A stretch of 64,000 bases of DNA from Acinetobacter bohemicus ANC 3994 (GCF_000367925.1 NZ_KB849176.1:248001-312000); one strand, 5' to 3'; positions 36,060-45,357 are shown, numbered from the stretch's first letter. The notes: generated from the sequence alone by a model not told the origin. Numbers and translations: made by a program.

Positions 36060-36641
36060 TCAGTTCGGTTTGTAAGCATTGATTTGATTCATGGCTTGCT
36101 GTGTGTCACCGTTTACGAGCAATTGAATGCGAGATAAAGCGTGAGCAATGGCATCATCCATTAAATTTTGTTCGCTGCTTGGTGCTTTGCTGAGTACATG
36201 ACCAGACACACGTTCTTTAGAACCAGGATGTCCTATGCCAATACGTAAGCGATGAAAATTTGAACCAATATGCGGTACGATATCTTTTAAACCGTTATGT
36301 CCACCGTGACCACCACCTGTTTTTAGGCGAATGACACCGGGGTTCATATCAAGTTCATCGTGCGCAATGAGTATTGCTTCAGGAGCGATTTGATAGAATT
36401 TGGCGAAGGGGACAACACTTTGACCCGAGAGGTTCATAAAGGTTGTGGGTAATAACAGACGAACGTCTTGACCTTCAATATTACCACGACCGCTTATCCC
36501 TTTATATTTGGGATCAGCTTTGAGTTGAATGCCATATTGTTCTGCAAGGCGTTGGACAAACCAGAAGCCTGCATTATGGCGGGTTTGGGCATATTCCGTT
36601 CCCGGATTACCCAAACCTACAATCAGTGAAATTTTTGACAC
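36060..36641 (-). CDS. pth: Peptidyl-tRNA hydrolase
   Basis: Recycles tRNA from aborted peptidyl-tRNA. 193 residues, GTG start at 36639-36641. The family start ISLIVGLGNPGTEYAQTRHNAGF with catalytic His22 is present, as are FMNLSGQSV and HDELDMNPGVIRLKTGGGHGGHNGLKD. It is the last gene of the conserved prs-rplY-pth series. Confidence 0.96.
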   Translation of the reverse strand: MSKISLIVGLGNPGTEYAQTRHNAGFWFVQRLAEQYGIQLKADPKYKGISGRGNIEGQDVRLLLPTTFMNLSGQSVVPFAKFYQIAPEAILIAHDELDMNPGVIRLKTGGGHGGHNGLKDIVPHIGSNFHRLRIGIGHPGSKERVSGHVLSKAPSSEQNLMDDAIAHALSRIQLLVNGDTQQAMNQINAYKPN

Positions 36642-36660
36642 TAATTTACACCATCAACAC

Positions 36661-36957
36661 TTATGCGCGTTTAAAGTCAGCGTGCATAGGCGTGTTTTTA
36701 GCTGGGTGACGTTGTAAAGCTTGGATTTTAACGCTTTCAACTTTATCGCCCACTTGAATTTCAATAACTTCTTCGAAGAAAGCATTGTTTTCAAGTGCTT
36801 TAACAAGTTGACGAAGTTCTAAAGTAACAGTTACAGGAGCAGCTTCGCCACCGTAGATGATTGCTGGAACTTTAGCTTGAAGACGAAGGCGGCGGCTCGA
36901 ACCTTTCCCTTGTACTGATTCGTCACGAGCTACTGCATTTAATACGAAGTTTGCCAT
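36661..36957 (-). CDS. rplY: 50S ribosomal protein bL25 (short form)
   Basis: 98 residues, close to the E. coli short form without the CTC-type C-terminal domain. Motifs RDESVQGKGSSRRLR and PAIIYGG match the 5S rRNA-binding fold. It lies between prs and pth, 19 bases before pth. Confidence 0.95.
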   Translation of the reverse strand: MANFVLNAVARDESVQGKGSSRRLRLQAKVPAIIYGGEAAPVTVTLELRQLVKALENNAFFEEVIEIQVGDKVESVKIQALQRHPAKNTPMHADFKRA

Positions 36958-37013
36958 GATGACATTTCCTCATTGAGTTTAATTGACTGAACCTTCGACC
37001 AGTCCAGTGATAG

Positions 37014-37040
37014 AAAGCCCCGTTTAAAAAACAGGGCTTT
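37014..37040 (-). terminator. Hairpin between prs and rplY
   Basis: AAAGCCC/GGGCTTT stem with an A/T loop on the reverse strand between the prs stop and rplY start. There is no T-run after it, so it may be a processing site or attenuator rather than a full terminator. Confidence 0.5.
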
Positions 37041-37055
37041 GAAAATTTCGCGCTA

Positions 37056-38009
37056 TTATAAATAACTATCGAACATCGCGCTAATAGATTCTTCGTTGTT
37101 AATACGACGAATTGTCTCAGCAACCATGCCGGCCACTGAAACTTGGCGAATCTTACCAAGTTCTAATGCTTCTTGAGAAAGAGGAATCGTATCTGTTACC
37201 ACGAGTTCGTCGAGTACAGAATTTTTCAAATTCTCAAGGGCTTTACCAGAAAGTACAGGGTGAGTTGCATAAGCAACAACACGGCGAGCACCAAATTGTT
37301 TCAGTGCATCAGCAGCTTTACACAATGTACCCGCAGTATCCACCATGTCATCCACGATTACGCAGTCACGATCTTTCACATCACCGATCAAATGCATCAC
37401 TTGTGATTCATTTGCTTTTTGACGACGTTTATCAATGATTGCAAGATCGATATCACCCATTTGTTTAGCTACAGCACGTGCACGCACTACACCACCAACG
37501 TCAGGAGAAACAACCATAAGATTATGGTGTTGCTGTTGACGAAGGTCAGCAAGTAAGGCAGGAGTACCGTAGATATTGTCTACAGGGATGTCGAAGAAAC
37601 CTTGGATTTGGTCAGCATGAAGGTCGATCATTACAACACGGTCAATCCCTACAGTTGTCAGCATATCTGCCACAACTTTTGCAGTGATTGGAACACGGCT
37701 TGAACGAGGACGACGATCTTGACGAGCATAGCCAAAGTAAGGGATGACAGCAGTTATACGACCTGCACTTGCACGACGTAAAGCATCAGCCATAACGAGG
37801 ACTTCCATAAGGTTGTCATTCGTTGGTGCACAAGTAGGCTGGACAAGGAATACGTCTTTACCACGAACATTCTCAGTAATTTCGACAGTGATTTCACCAT
37901 CAGAAAATTTACCGACAGCAGCAGCTCCTAACGGAATGTGCAAATGGCTTACGACTTTTTGGGCGAATTGTGGATGTGCAGTTCCACTAAAAACGACAAG
38001 ATTGGGCAT
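37056..38009 (-). CDS. prs: Ribose-phosphate pyrophosphokinase (PRPP synthase)
   Basis: Makes PRPP for nucleotide, His and Trp synthesis. 317 residues from ATG 38007-38009 (MPNLVVFSGTAHPQFAQ); a longer frame runs into the tRNA-Gln gene and is rejected. The ...YFGYARQDRRPRSS motif and the PRPP-binding loop CVIVDDMVDTAGTLCKAADAL are present. It lies directly downstream of four tRNA-Gln genes, as in related gammaproteobacteria. Confidence 0.97.
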   Translation of the reverse strand: MPNLVVFSGTAHPQFAQKVVSHLHIPLGAAAVGKFSDGEITVEITENVRGKDVFLVQPTCAPTNDNLMEVLVMADALRRASAGRITAVIPYFGYARQDRRPRSSRVPITAKVVADMLTTVGIDRVVMIDLHADQIQGFFDIPVDNIYGTPALLADLRQQQHHNLMVVSPDVGGVVRARAVAKQMGDIDLAIIDKRRQKANESQVMHLIGDVKDRDCVIVDDMVDTAGTLCKAADALKQFGARRVVAYATHPVLSGKALENLKNSVLDELVVTDTIPLSQEALELGKIRQVSVAGMVAETIRRINNEESISAMFDSYL

Positions 38010-38045
38010 GAAGCACCCTTGGCGGTTGGAATGTTTGAAAATAGA

Positions 38046-38120
38046 TGGCAGGGGCGGCTGGATTCGAACCAACGGATGCCGAGATCAAAACCCGGTGCCT
38101 TACCACTTGGCGACGCCCCT
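38046..38120 (-). tRNA. tRNA-Gln (UUG), copy 4 in transcription order
   Basis: 75 bases including an encoded CCA. The acceptor stem AGGGGCG pairs with CGCCCCT; the anticodon loop TTTTGAT gives anticodon TTG (Gln, CAA codon); the T arm GGTTCGAATCC is standard. This copy is nearest prs. Confidence 0.97.
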
Positions 38121-38213
38121 AATGCGGCAGAATTCTAATGTTTTTACTGTTCAATGTCAAGGTAAATAAACAAATGAACAAGCAAATTTTATTCTGTCTT
38201 TTTTGAAAATAGA

Positions 38214-38288
38214 TGGCAGGGGCGGCTGGATTCGAACCAACGGATGCCGAGATCAAAACCCGGTGCCTTACCACTTGGCGACGCCCCT
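38214..38288 (-). tRNA. tRNA-Gln (UUG), copy 3
   Basis: Same sequence as the neighbouring copies over all 75 bases, CCA included. About 19 bases beyond its 3' end (TTTGAAAATAGA) are also shared with the copy at 38046, which points to recent tandem duplication. Confidence 0.97.
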
Positions 38289-38329
38289 AAATTTGATCAC
38301 TGTAATATTTATTTAACTTATTAGTTAAA

Positions 38330-38404
38330 TGGCAGGGGCGGCTGGATTCGAACCAACGGATGCCGAGATCAAAACCCGGTGCCTTACCACTTGGCGACGC
38401 CCCT
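38330..38404 (-). tRNA. tRNA-Gln (UUG), copy 2
   Basis: Same 75-base tRNA-Gln with encoded CCA; separated by 41 bases from the next copy downstream in transcription order and by 27 bases from the one upstream. Confidence 0.97.
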
Positions 38405-38431
38405 AATACAGTAATCTACAGATGAAAATGA

Positions 38432-38506
38432 TGGCAGGGGCGGCTGGATTCGAACCAACGGATGCCGAGATCAAAACCCGGTGCCTTACCACTTGGCGAC
38501 GCCCCT
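38432..38506 (-). tRNA. tRNA-Gln (UUG), copy 1
   Basis: Same 75-base tRNA-Gln with encoded CCA. Its 5' base lies one base after the ispE stop codon, so the tRNA is probably cut out of an ispE-tRNA-prs transcript. Confidence 0.97.
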
Positions 38507-38507
38507 A

Positions 38508-39338
38508 TCATATAACTTCGAAATGACGTAATGGTGATTTATTTAAACCATTAACCAAGTAAGCTTTACAAGGCGAATGTGCTAAAATCTCATCAATATT
38601 CATGTCGCTAGTTACTTCAGTAAAAACACAAGCACCTGTACCTGTAAGTTTTGCAATACCGAACTGATCTAAATACTGCATCGCTTCATTTACTTCGGGA
38701 TATAGGCTTCTCGCTAAAGGCTCAAAGTTATTTCCAAAATTAAATGGTGTTAACTGATAGGCGCAAAATGTAGAGGTCTTCGTGTTTCTTGTCAATGTTT
38801 TTTGCGAAAAAAGCAATTGAGTGCTGATAAAACAATCAGGTTTTAATACAATGTATTTTTTTTGTTCTAAGTCTATGAATGTTAACTGTTCACCAATGCC
38901 TTCGGCCCATGCGTTACGTCCATAAACAAAAATGGGAACGTCAGCACCAAGTTTTACACCTAGCTTAGCCAATTGTTCAATACTTAAACCACATTGCCAC
39001 AGTTGATTGACCACAATAAGTGTCGTTGCCGCATTTGACGACCCCCCTCCAAGTCCTGCACCCATCGGAATGTTCTTTTCTACACGAATGGACAGACCTG
39101 TTATTTTTTGCGCATAGGGTTTCAAAATTTGTGTGGCTTTGTAGATTAAGTTGTGTTCTAGGTCGACGCTATTTAAGCCGTCGATTGAAATCTGCAAGTC
39201 ATCCGTTTGAGTGAATTCTAGCCAGTCGCTTAAGTCGATAAGTTGAAAAATAGTTTGCAGCTCATGATAACCATCATCACGACGACCTGTGATATGCAAA
39301 AAAAGATTGAGCTTGGCAGGAGAAGGGACACGAATCAT
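38508..39338 (-). CDS. ispE: 4-diphosphocytidyl-2-C-methyl-D-erythritol kinase
   Basis: GHMP kinase of the non-mevalonate isoprenoid pathway. 276 residues: SPAKLNLFLHITGRRDDGYHELQT at the start, the ATP loop PMGAGLGGGSSNAATTL near residue 90-107, and the C-terminal LTGTGACVF motif. It sits between lolB and the tRNA-Gln cluster on the same strand. Confidence 0.96.
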   Translation of the reverse strand: MIRVPSPAKLNLFLHITGRRDDGYHELQTIFQLIDLSDWLEFTQTDDLQISIDGLNSVDLEHNLIYKATQILKPYAQKITGLSIRVEKNIPMGAGLGGGSSNAATTLIVVNQLWQCGLSIEQLAKLGVKLGADVPIFVYGRNAWAEGIGEQLTFIDLEQKKYIVLKPDCFISTQLLFSQKTLTRNTKTSTFCAYQLTPFNFGNNFEPLARSLYPEVNEAMQYLDQFGIAKLTGTGACVFTEVTSDMNIDEILAHSPCKAYLVNGLNKSPLRHFEVI

Positions 39339-39359
39339 AGAATTTTGAACTTTTAAGAC

Positions 39360-39950
39360 TTAGCGATTTTGAATAATCATTGTAATACGGTTTTCTTGTC
39401 CCGACTCAAGTGCTTGCTTCAAAATTAATTTATTCGGCAATTGGGCTTGGTCGCTATAGCTTAAATCAACTGTCCAGCCATCTTCCAAAAATTGGATTGG
39501 ACGATTTTGCTCATCTTTGTTGATTTTAACTTGTGTCGTTGCGGGCTTGGCTTGAACCCAATCGACTAAATGGGTGATCGGTGCTTGCCAACCCGTGGCA
39601 CGTTCAAGCAATTCTTCTGCCGTTTCAGCTTCAATAAGTCCTGTTTTGGCGCTATTTAGGCTGACTTCACCAGGTTTGCCCGATATTTGAGTTTTGCCGA
39701 CGCCTAAAATTCCACTTAATTCAATATCAAACTCATCTTGTTGCTGTACCCAAGTGAAAAATGCACTGCCAGATTGCCCCGGTGTTTTAACCCCGATTTT
39801 ACCTTGAAGGTTAAAATTGTTTGTAGCTTCTGGTGTTTGAGATACGTTCGGCCCTTGAGGCTGGGTATATTGTTGACAACCGGTCAGGATTAAGGTGCTT
39901 GCTGCAATTAAGGTTAAGCTGAATTTTGAAAAAATATGCATAAACATCAT
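39360..39950 (-). CDS. lolB: Outer-membrane lipoprotein receptor LolB
   Basis: Takes lipoproteins from LolA and inserts them in the outer membrane. 196 residues, lipoprotein signal ending ILTGC. The LolB fold is visible in FNLQGKIGVKTPGQSGSAFFTWVQ and the C-terminal GWTVDLSYSDQ...LPNKLIL. The first ATG overlaps the stop of the upstream TPR gene by one base (TAATG); ATGs follow at codons 2 and 4, so the exact start is uncertain. Confidence 0.93.
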   Translation of the reverse strand: MMFMHIFSKFSLTLIAASTLILTGCQQYTQPQGPNVSQTPEATNNFNLQGKIGVKTPGQSGSAFFTWVQQQDEFDIELSGILGVGKTQISGKPGEVSLNSAKTGLIEAETAEELLERATGWQAPITHLVDWVQAKPATTQVKINKDEQNRPIQFLEDGWTVDLSYSDQAQLPNKLILKQALESGQENRITMIIQNR

Positions 39951-41707
39951 TAACTCTTTTTCATGTGTGGCGGTAACAATAGCGACTTCAATTGCTCTAA
40001 TTGAGGATCATTGGGATGTTTTTTTTGTAATTGTTGTAACACATGATTAAATTTTGTCAGATCGCCTTGCATGTATAACGATTTTGCGTAGCGCACACCA
40101 ATTTTAACATTTTGGCTAATTTCATAGGCTTTTTCTAAAACCAGCGCGGAGGTTTTAAAGTCATTTTGTAAAAAGGTAATGTAGCCCAGTGTATCTAAAA
40201 TGGAGGCTTGGTCTGGTGCGAATTCCAATGCGTGTTCAACATACTGCCGTGCTTCATCCAAACGTCTGTTTTGTAAAGCCAGTGTATAGGCGTAAGCATT
40301 CAGATAGGTTGGACTGTTGGGTTCAATTTCTAATAATTTTTTCAATAATTTATCAAGCTTATCTTTGTCTTGATAAGGGTCGAGTAATAGAACTTCTGAG
40401 TAGATCAGTTCAGGATCATCGGGCACGTTTTTAATCGCTTCATCTAATAAACGCATGGCTGCTTTTTTGTTGCCCATTCTTTTTAAAATGTCAGCTTGAG
40501 CTTGATAGAGAAAGCTGGCTTGTTGTGGGTAATTGACCCGTTCTTGGGTTAAAAAGCGTAAAGCATCGCTGAGTTTATCTTGCTCAGAAAAAATATTAAT
40601 CATATTGCGGCGTGAAACGGTATATAAACTGCCATCGACCAAACGATAATAGGCTTTTGCAGTTTCAAAGTGTTGTTTTCTTTCAGCATTTACAGCCAAG
40701 TAGTAATAGGCTTCATTTTGATATTGTGCGGAATAACGTAGCTCAACCAAGAACCTTTCTGCTTTTTCATATTCCTCTAAATCAATACTGGTTAAGCCGG
40801 CAATAAACAGGGCTTCGTCTTCATGCGGCCATTTCTCTAGAATTTTTTCCAGTTTATCTAGTGCTTGTTTAGATTGATTGATTTTAATCAGATATTTAAT
40901 TTCAGCTAAGCGAACTTCTAAATTAGATTTATGTTTTTGGCTGGCTTTGTTATACCATTTCAGCGTTTCTTCGTCATTGCCTAAAGCACTGAGTAAATTG
41001 GCTTTCATTAAAATGAAGCCTGTTACTTTAGGGCGTTTTTTAAGTGCACGATTTACCGTAATCAGTGCTTGTTCTAACTGGCCATGTTGAGCTTCTAAAC
41101 CTGCAATCAGCACCAAGACAGAAGGGTTGTCTCTCTCTTTGCTTTTGCGTAAAGCGTCGAGTAAAAATTCTCGATCTTCAGGTTCTTCAGGAGCAATACC
41201 GACTAAAATTTTTTCTAAGTCTGCATCTGGGTCAATATTTAAAATTTTATCCAGTGTTTCAGAGGCCAGTTCATACTCATGTGCTTTGAGGGCAATATGT
41301 GATAGATAAAATAAGGCGGGGACATCTGTAGGTTCTTGAACCACCCAATGGGTGGCAATATCCAGTGCTGCTTTAAGGTCATTTTGTTCTAATGCAACAT
41401 TCAAAGCACGCTGTTTTACTGTGGTGGAATTGCTTTTAATTGCAAGCACCGTATAGTTATGTAATGCTGTTGGTACGTCATGGTAGGTCAGTGCAAATTC
41501 GGCAATCATGCTTTGTTTTATGGCATTATAATTTGAATTGGCATGATAAATTTCTCCAGATGCTCTAATATGAGCACTAGAAGCCATGCTACCCACAAGT
41601 AAGAATGTGGTAGAATATTGCTTAATTGTCGCGCCGTTTATTCGGCTGTTTGTTTGACGCAATTTTTCTTGATCCAAGTAATGCTTTTTATGACACCAAT
41701 ATTGCAC
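39950..41707 (-). CDS. Tetratricopeptide-repeat protein, probably exported
   Basis: Up to 585 residues. From about residue 60 it is made of tandem helical TPR units (for example ALFYLSHIALKAHEYELASETLDKILNIDPD and AYAYTLALQNRRLDEARQYVEHALEFAP). The GTG start at 41707 leaves only 33 bases to the divergent hemA start. An alternative TTG at 41662 or ATG at 41587 is possible, and a hydrophobic KQYSTTFLLVGSMASSAH segment looks like a signal peptide, so export to the periplasm is likely but the start is unsure. It is coupled to lolB. The partner is unknown. Confidence 0.8.
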   Translation of the reverse strand: MQYWCHKKHYLDQEKLRQTNSRINGATIKQYSTTFLLVGSMASSAHIRASGEIYHANSNYNAIKQSMIAEFALTYHDVPTALHNYTVLAIKSNSTTVKQRALNVALEQNDLKAALDIATHWVVQEPTDVPALFYLSHIALKAHEYELASETLDKILNIDPDADLEKILVGIAPEEPEDREFLLDALRKSKERDNPSVLVLIAGLEAQHGQLEQALITVNRALKKRPKVTGFILMKANLLSALGNDEETLKWYNKASQKHKSNLEVRLAEIKYLIKINQSKQALDKLEKILEKWPHEDEALFIAGLTSIDLEEYEKAERFLVELRYSAQYQNEAYYYLAVNAERKQHFETAKAYYRLVDGSLYTVSRRNMINIFSEQDKLSDALRFLTQERVNYPQQASFLYQAQADILKRMGNKKAAMRLLDEAIKNVPDDPELIYSEVLLLDPYQDKDKLDKLLKKLLEIEPNSPTYLNAYAYTLALQNRRLDEARQYVEHALEFAPDQASILDTLGYITFLQNDFKTSALVLEKAYEISQNVKIGVRYAKSLYMQGDLTKFNHVLQQLQKKHPNDPQLEQLKSLLLPPHMKKS

Positions 41708-41740
41708 AATAGCATAAATTTAGCGAAATGATGATCTGAT

Positions 41741-43024
41741 ATGTCTTTCTTTGCATTGGGTGTCAACCATCAAACCGCTTCTGTAGAACTGCGTGAGCAA
41801 GTTGCATTTAACCCTGAAAAGTTAACGCAATTGCTTGCAGAGCAAAGCCAAAACCATGACTTAAATGATATGGTTGTGGTTTCTACATGTAATCGAACTG
41901 AAGTTTATGCCATGTCTGATAATGCAGATATGGTAATGAATTGGCTCGCCCAAGCAAATGGCATAGATGTTAAACAATTGTTTAATCATGTATATCGCTA
42001 TGAAAATGCGCAAGCTGTAACACATTTGATGCGTGTTGCCAGTGGGCTTGATTCCTTAATGCTAGGTGAGCCGCAAATTTTAGGGCAAGTCAAGTCTGCT
42101 CTTTCTCTTGCTAAAGACGCGCATACTGTTTCTCCTAGTTTAAACCGAATTTTTGAATATGCTTTTTACGCAGCCAAGCGTGTGCGTTCGGAAACGGCTG
42201 TGGGTAGTCATGCGGTTTCCATGGGTTATGCGGTTGCTCAGCTGGCTTTACAGGTGTTTAGTAAACCTGAAAAGTTGACGGTCATGGTGGTTGCAGCGGG
42301 CGAAATGAATAGCTTGGTGGCGAAGCATTTGGCCGAAATGGGCGTGGGTAAAGTTTTAATTTGCAATCGTACAGCCGCGCGTGCTGAAACTTTGGCACAA
42401 GAAATAGCCCATCGGGTCGATGTAGAAATTATTGATTTTTCAGCATTGGCAGAAAACCTATACCGTGCAGATGTGATTTCTAGTTGTACTGGAAGTTTGC
42501 ACCAAGTGATCTCTTATGCTGATGTTAAAATCGCCTTAAAAAAACGTCGTTATCAACAAATGCTTTTGGTGGACTTGGCCGTACCGCGTGATATTGAGCC
42601 TAAAGTTAAATCTTTAGATGGCGTCTATTTATATGGCGTTGACGATTTACAAAGTGTGATTGATGACAATCTTGCACAACGTCGCCAAGCGGCTGTTGAA
42701 GCAGAAGTTATGGTCAATCAGTTGGCAACAGAGTTGCTGACCCAGCAAAAAGTTAAAAAAGCGGGCAGTACGATTCATGCTTACCGTGAACAGGGTGAAG
42801 TGTTCAGACAAGAAGAATTGGCTTTGGCGATGACACGAATGGCCAATGGTGAAAATGCTGAGCAGGTTCTACAGGAATTTTCTCATCGCTTAACGCAAAA
42901 ATTATTGCACCCAACTTCTATTTTATTGCGTGAAGCAGCGAAAGTGGAAGATCCTGCATATTTTGAGATGTTGCAGGAAGGTTTGCAAGAAGTGGTAGCG
43001 AAGCGTCGTAAAGCAAAGCACTAA
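41741..43024 (+). CDS. hemA: Glutamyl-tRNA reductase
   Basis: First committed step of C5-pathway tetrapyrrole synthesis: Glu-tRNA to glutamate-1-semialdehyde. 427 residues. Catalytic Cys50 lies in VVSTCNRTEVY. LGEPQILGQVKSAL, the NADPH-binding VVAAGEMNSLVAKHL and a C-terminal dimerisation helix follow. It is divergent from the TPR-lolB-ispE operon, the usual proteobacterial layout. Confidence 0.96.
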   Translation: MSFFALGVNHQTASVELREQVAFNPEKLTQLLAEQSQNHDLNDMVVVSTCNRTEVYAMSDNADMVMNWLAQANGIDVKQLFNHVYRYENAQAVTHLMRVASGLDSLMLGEPQILGQVKSALSLAKDAHTVSPSLNRIFEYAFYAAKRVRSETAVGSHAVSMGYAVAQLALQVFSKPEKLTVMVVAAGEMNSLVAKHLAEMGVGKVLICNRTAARAETLAQEIAHRVDVEIIDFSALAENLYRADVISSCTGSLHQVISYADVKIALKKRRYQQMLLVDLAVPRDIEPKVKSLDGVYLYGVDDLQSVIDDNLAQRRQAAVEAEVMVNQLATELLTQQKVKKAGSTIHAYREQGEVFRQEELALAMTRMANGENAEQVLQEFSHRLTQKLLHPTSILLREAAKVEDPAYFEMLQEGLQEVVAKRRKAKH

Positions 43025-43098
43025 AATAATTAAGGTTGATATTTATAGTGCCTCATATTGTTGTTAAGGGTTAAACAAGATTTTGTGTAGGCGATGCC

Positions 43099-43190
43099 TT
43101 ACTTTTGATGGGTCAAAAGTAACAAAAACCCTTTATTCGTCAGATGGTACGTCCCTGTAATCACTGACGAACGAGCGACATCCATGTCGC
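43099..43190. repeat. Intergenic element with three tandem hairpins
   Basis: In the 261-base hemA-dnaG gap three consecutive inverted repeats occur: TTACTTTTGA/TCAAAAGTAA (43099-43108 and 43113-43122, loop 4), TTCGTCAG/CTGACGAA (43136-43143 and 43164-43171) and GCGACA/TGTCGC (43175-43180 and 43185-43190, loop 4). It resembles short dispersed intergenic repeats of Acinetobacter; no ORF spans it. Confidence 0.55.
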
Positions 43191-43285
43191 CAGTCAAGTA
43201 TTCTAAATATCTTTGTAAGATCTAAAATAAGTTTAATGCATTACCGTATTGAGATGATGTGATCTATTTATTGAAAAATTAAAAT

Positions 43286-45208
43286 TTAATCTTCTAAAAG
43301 TGTCAGTGATCTTTTTTTATCAATGTCGTAAATTTTTTGTTTCAGGTTACGCATTTCGGCAAGGCTGGAGAATTTTTTCGATTTTATTTTTTGTTGCAAG
43401 CATTGGTATTGTAACTTAATGGAAAAATCTTCCGCGAGTTTGTCTGCTTGCTCAGGTGACGAGGTGTAATCACTGATATTGGCTTGAGGTAAAATCTTTT
43501 GTAAGTCATGGTGATAGTTGGCACAAGCACCTAGAACATAATATTGAGATAGCTCTGTATCATCAGGTAAATCATCAAAAATGGTATTAAAAATATTTAA
43601 AATTTTAAATAACAATTGATTGTGTGAAATTAAAGCACGCAGCGGCTCAAAATGAATATAGAGGTAGGGGTGATTCATTAAAATCGCAATCACATATTCC
43701 TCAGCATCAATTTTGGTACTAAAGCTTAAGGATGCATCGTTGTTGACTTGCGGTTGCCATTTGCGATTAAAGCCCAGTTTTTCCTTGAAAAACTGCTGTA
43801 ATAGATAGCGATAAGACCCTTGTTTCGGTAAAAGTTCAGTCAGTTGGCGTAACTCACCCATGACCTGACTTTTACCTTCCGGCTTAGTGACATCATGATT
43901 TTGACTGAGGTGTGCAAAGACAAAATCGGATAATAACGGGGCTTGTTGCAGTAGGCGATGGAAGTTCTCAATCCCTTCACGACGAATTAAAGAGTCTGGA
44001 TCGTGGTCATTAGGCAATACGAAAAACTTAAGTTCGCGTCCGTCATTGAGTAAAGGTAAAGCAATTTCCAAAGTTCGTCTTGCTGCTTTTTGTCCAGCAG
44101 CATCACCATCGAAAGCAATGGTAATACGATTATTTTGCTTAAATAAAATATTCAGATGTTCAGTATTACTGGCAGTTCCCAGTGTTGCAACCGCACCATA
44201 GATGCCATATTGCTGTAAAGCAATGACATCCATGTAGCCTTCAACCATTAACCAATCGTGAGCTTTTTGTTTGCGTCCTTCATATAAACCATAAAGCAAT
44301 TGGTTTTTATGGAACACTTCAGAATCGGGTGAGTTAATATATTTGGGTTTGATTTCGTCATTTAGCGCACGGCCACCAAAACCGACCACGCGACCTTTGG
44401 GATCCCGAATGGGAAAGATGACTCGATCACGGAGCAGATCAAAATCTCGACCTTTGTCGCTGGTACGAATGAGTCCCAGTTGTCTGAGACCTTCAATGTC
44501 ATAAGGAAACGCTTTTTCCAAATGCTGCCAATCTTCAGGGGCATAGCCTAAACGCCAATATTGAATGGTTTCTGCACTTAAGCCGCGTTGTTTAAAGTAT
44601 TGTTGTGCGGTCTGACTGTGCGGTAATTGCTGTGCATAATACAGCGCAATATTTTCTAATAAATCGTATAAATTACCATCTTGAACCGTGTTTTGATCAA
44701 TCGGATCAAATTGTTCAAATGCGGCAAAAGGGTCATTATGGTTAAAATGTTGCTCTGAATAGGCGTCATTTTGAAATTCTTCAAAAGGATCGCTACTGTT
44801 AAAAGCGATATTGGGCGCAGGTTGTTGTTCTGTTACGATAGCTGCGGGAGCCGCTTGAATACTGACCGGTTTTTTGATTTCGCGTTTATAAGAGAGGCGT
44901 TTTGAATCTTGATTGTCTTTCGGTAATTCGATACCTGTTTGGCTAGACAGATCCTTCATCACATCGACAAAATTACGTCCGTCAATGTCCATTAAAAAGC
45001 GAATGGCATTACCGTTGGCTTGGCAGCCAAAGCAATGAAAGTATTGTTTGTCGCGATAAACATGAAACGATGGCGATTTTTCCTGATGAAAAGGGCAGCA
45101 ACCTGAATAGGTGCGACCTGTTTTCTTAAGTTTCACGCGCTGACCAATCAGATCGACAATATCTGTGCGATCTAATATTTGATCAATCGTGTGTTGAGGA
45201 ATAGCCAT
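43286..45208 (-). CDS. dnaG: DNA primase
   Basis: Synthesises RNA primers at the replication fork. 640 residues, longer than E. coli DnaG (581). The zinc-binding domain has ligands Cys38, His41, Cys59 and Cys62. The TOPRIM core includes VEGYMDVIAL and AFDGDAAGQKA, followed by the helicase-binding C-terminus. A 70-80 residue low-complexity linker (about 105-185) between the zinc domain and the RNA polymerase domain contains repeated DPF motifs (SDPFEEF, NDPFAAFEQFDP). It is not in an operon with rpoD here. Confidence 0.96.
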   Translation of the reverse strand: MAIPQHTIDQILDRTDIVDLIGQRVKLKKTGRTYSGCCPFHQEKSPSFHVYRDKQYFHCFGCQANGNAIRFLMDIDGRNFVDVMKDLSSQTGIELPKDNQDSKRLSYKREIKKPVSIQAAPAAIVTEQQPAPNIAFNSSDPFEEFQNDAYSEQHFNHNDPFAAFEQFDPIDQNTVQDGNLYDLLENIALYYAQQLPHSQTAQQYFKQRGLSAETIQYWRLGYAPEDWQHLEKAFPYDIEGLRQLGLIRTSDKGRDFDLLRDRVIFPIRDPKGRVVGFGGRALNDEIKPKYINSPDSEVFHKNQLLYGLYEGRKQKAHDWLMVEGYMDVIALQQYGIYGAVATLGTASNTEHLNILFKQNNRITIAFDGDAAGQKAARRTLEIALPLLNDGRELKFFVLPNDHDPDSLIRREGIENFHRLLQQAPLLSDFVFAHLSQNHDVTKPEGKSQVMGELRQLTELLPKQGSYRYLLQQFFKEKLGFNRKWQPQVNNDASLSFSTKIDAEEYVIAILMNHPYLYIHFEPLRALISHNQLLFKILNIFNTIFDDLPDDTELSQYYVLGACANYHHDLQKILPQANISDYTSSPEQADKLAEDFSIKLQYQCLQQKIKSKKFSSLAEMRNLKQKIYDIDKKRSLTLLED

Positions 45209-45357
45209 ACGTATGCAATCGAGTTGAGATCTATCTATTAAAAATGACTGACGAATCAGAGGTCAGAATTTACGCAGAATGGAAGTGCGCAAGCAGTTAA
45301 AAGTTAATTTGTATACCTTTTGCACAAAATGATCAATATGATCGGTTAAAATAACAA

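Noticed and set aside
37744..38169. 141-codon forward frame across the prs start and a tRNA-Gln gene
   Set aside because: Antisense to prs and a tRNA; no ribosome site and no protein-like family features.
38046..38506. Four evenly similar repeats that could suggest a CRISPR array
   Set aside because: Each 75-base unit folds as tRNA-Gln with CCA, and spacers are of unequal length (93, 41, 27).
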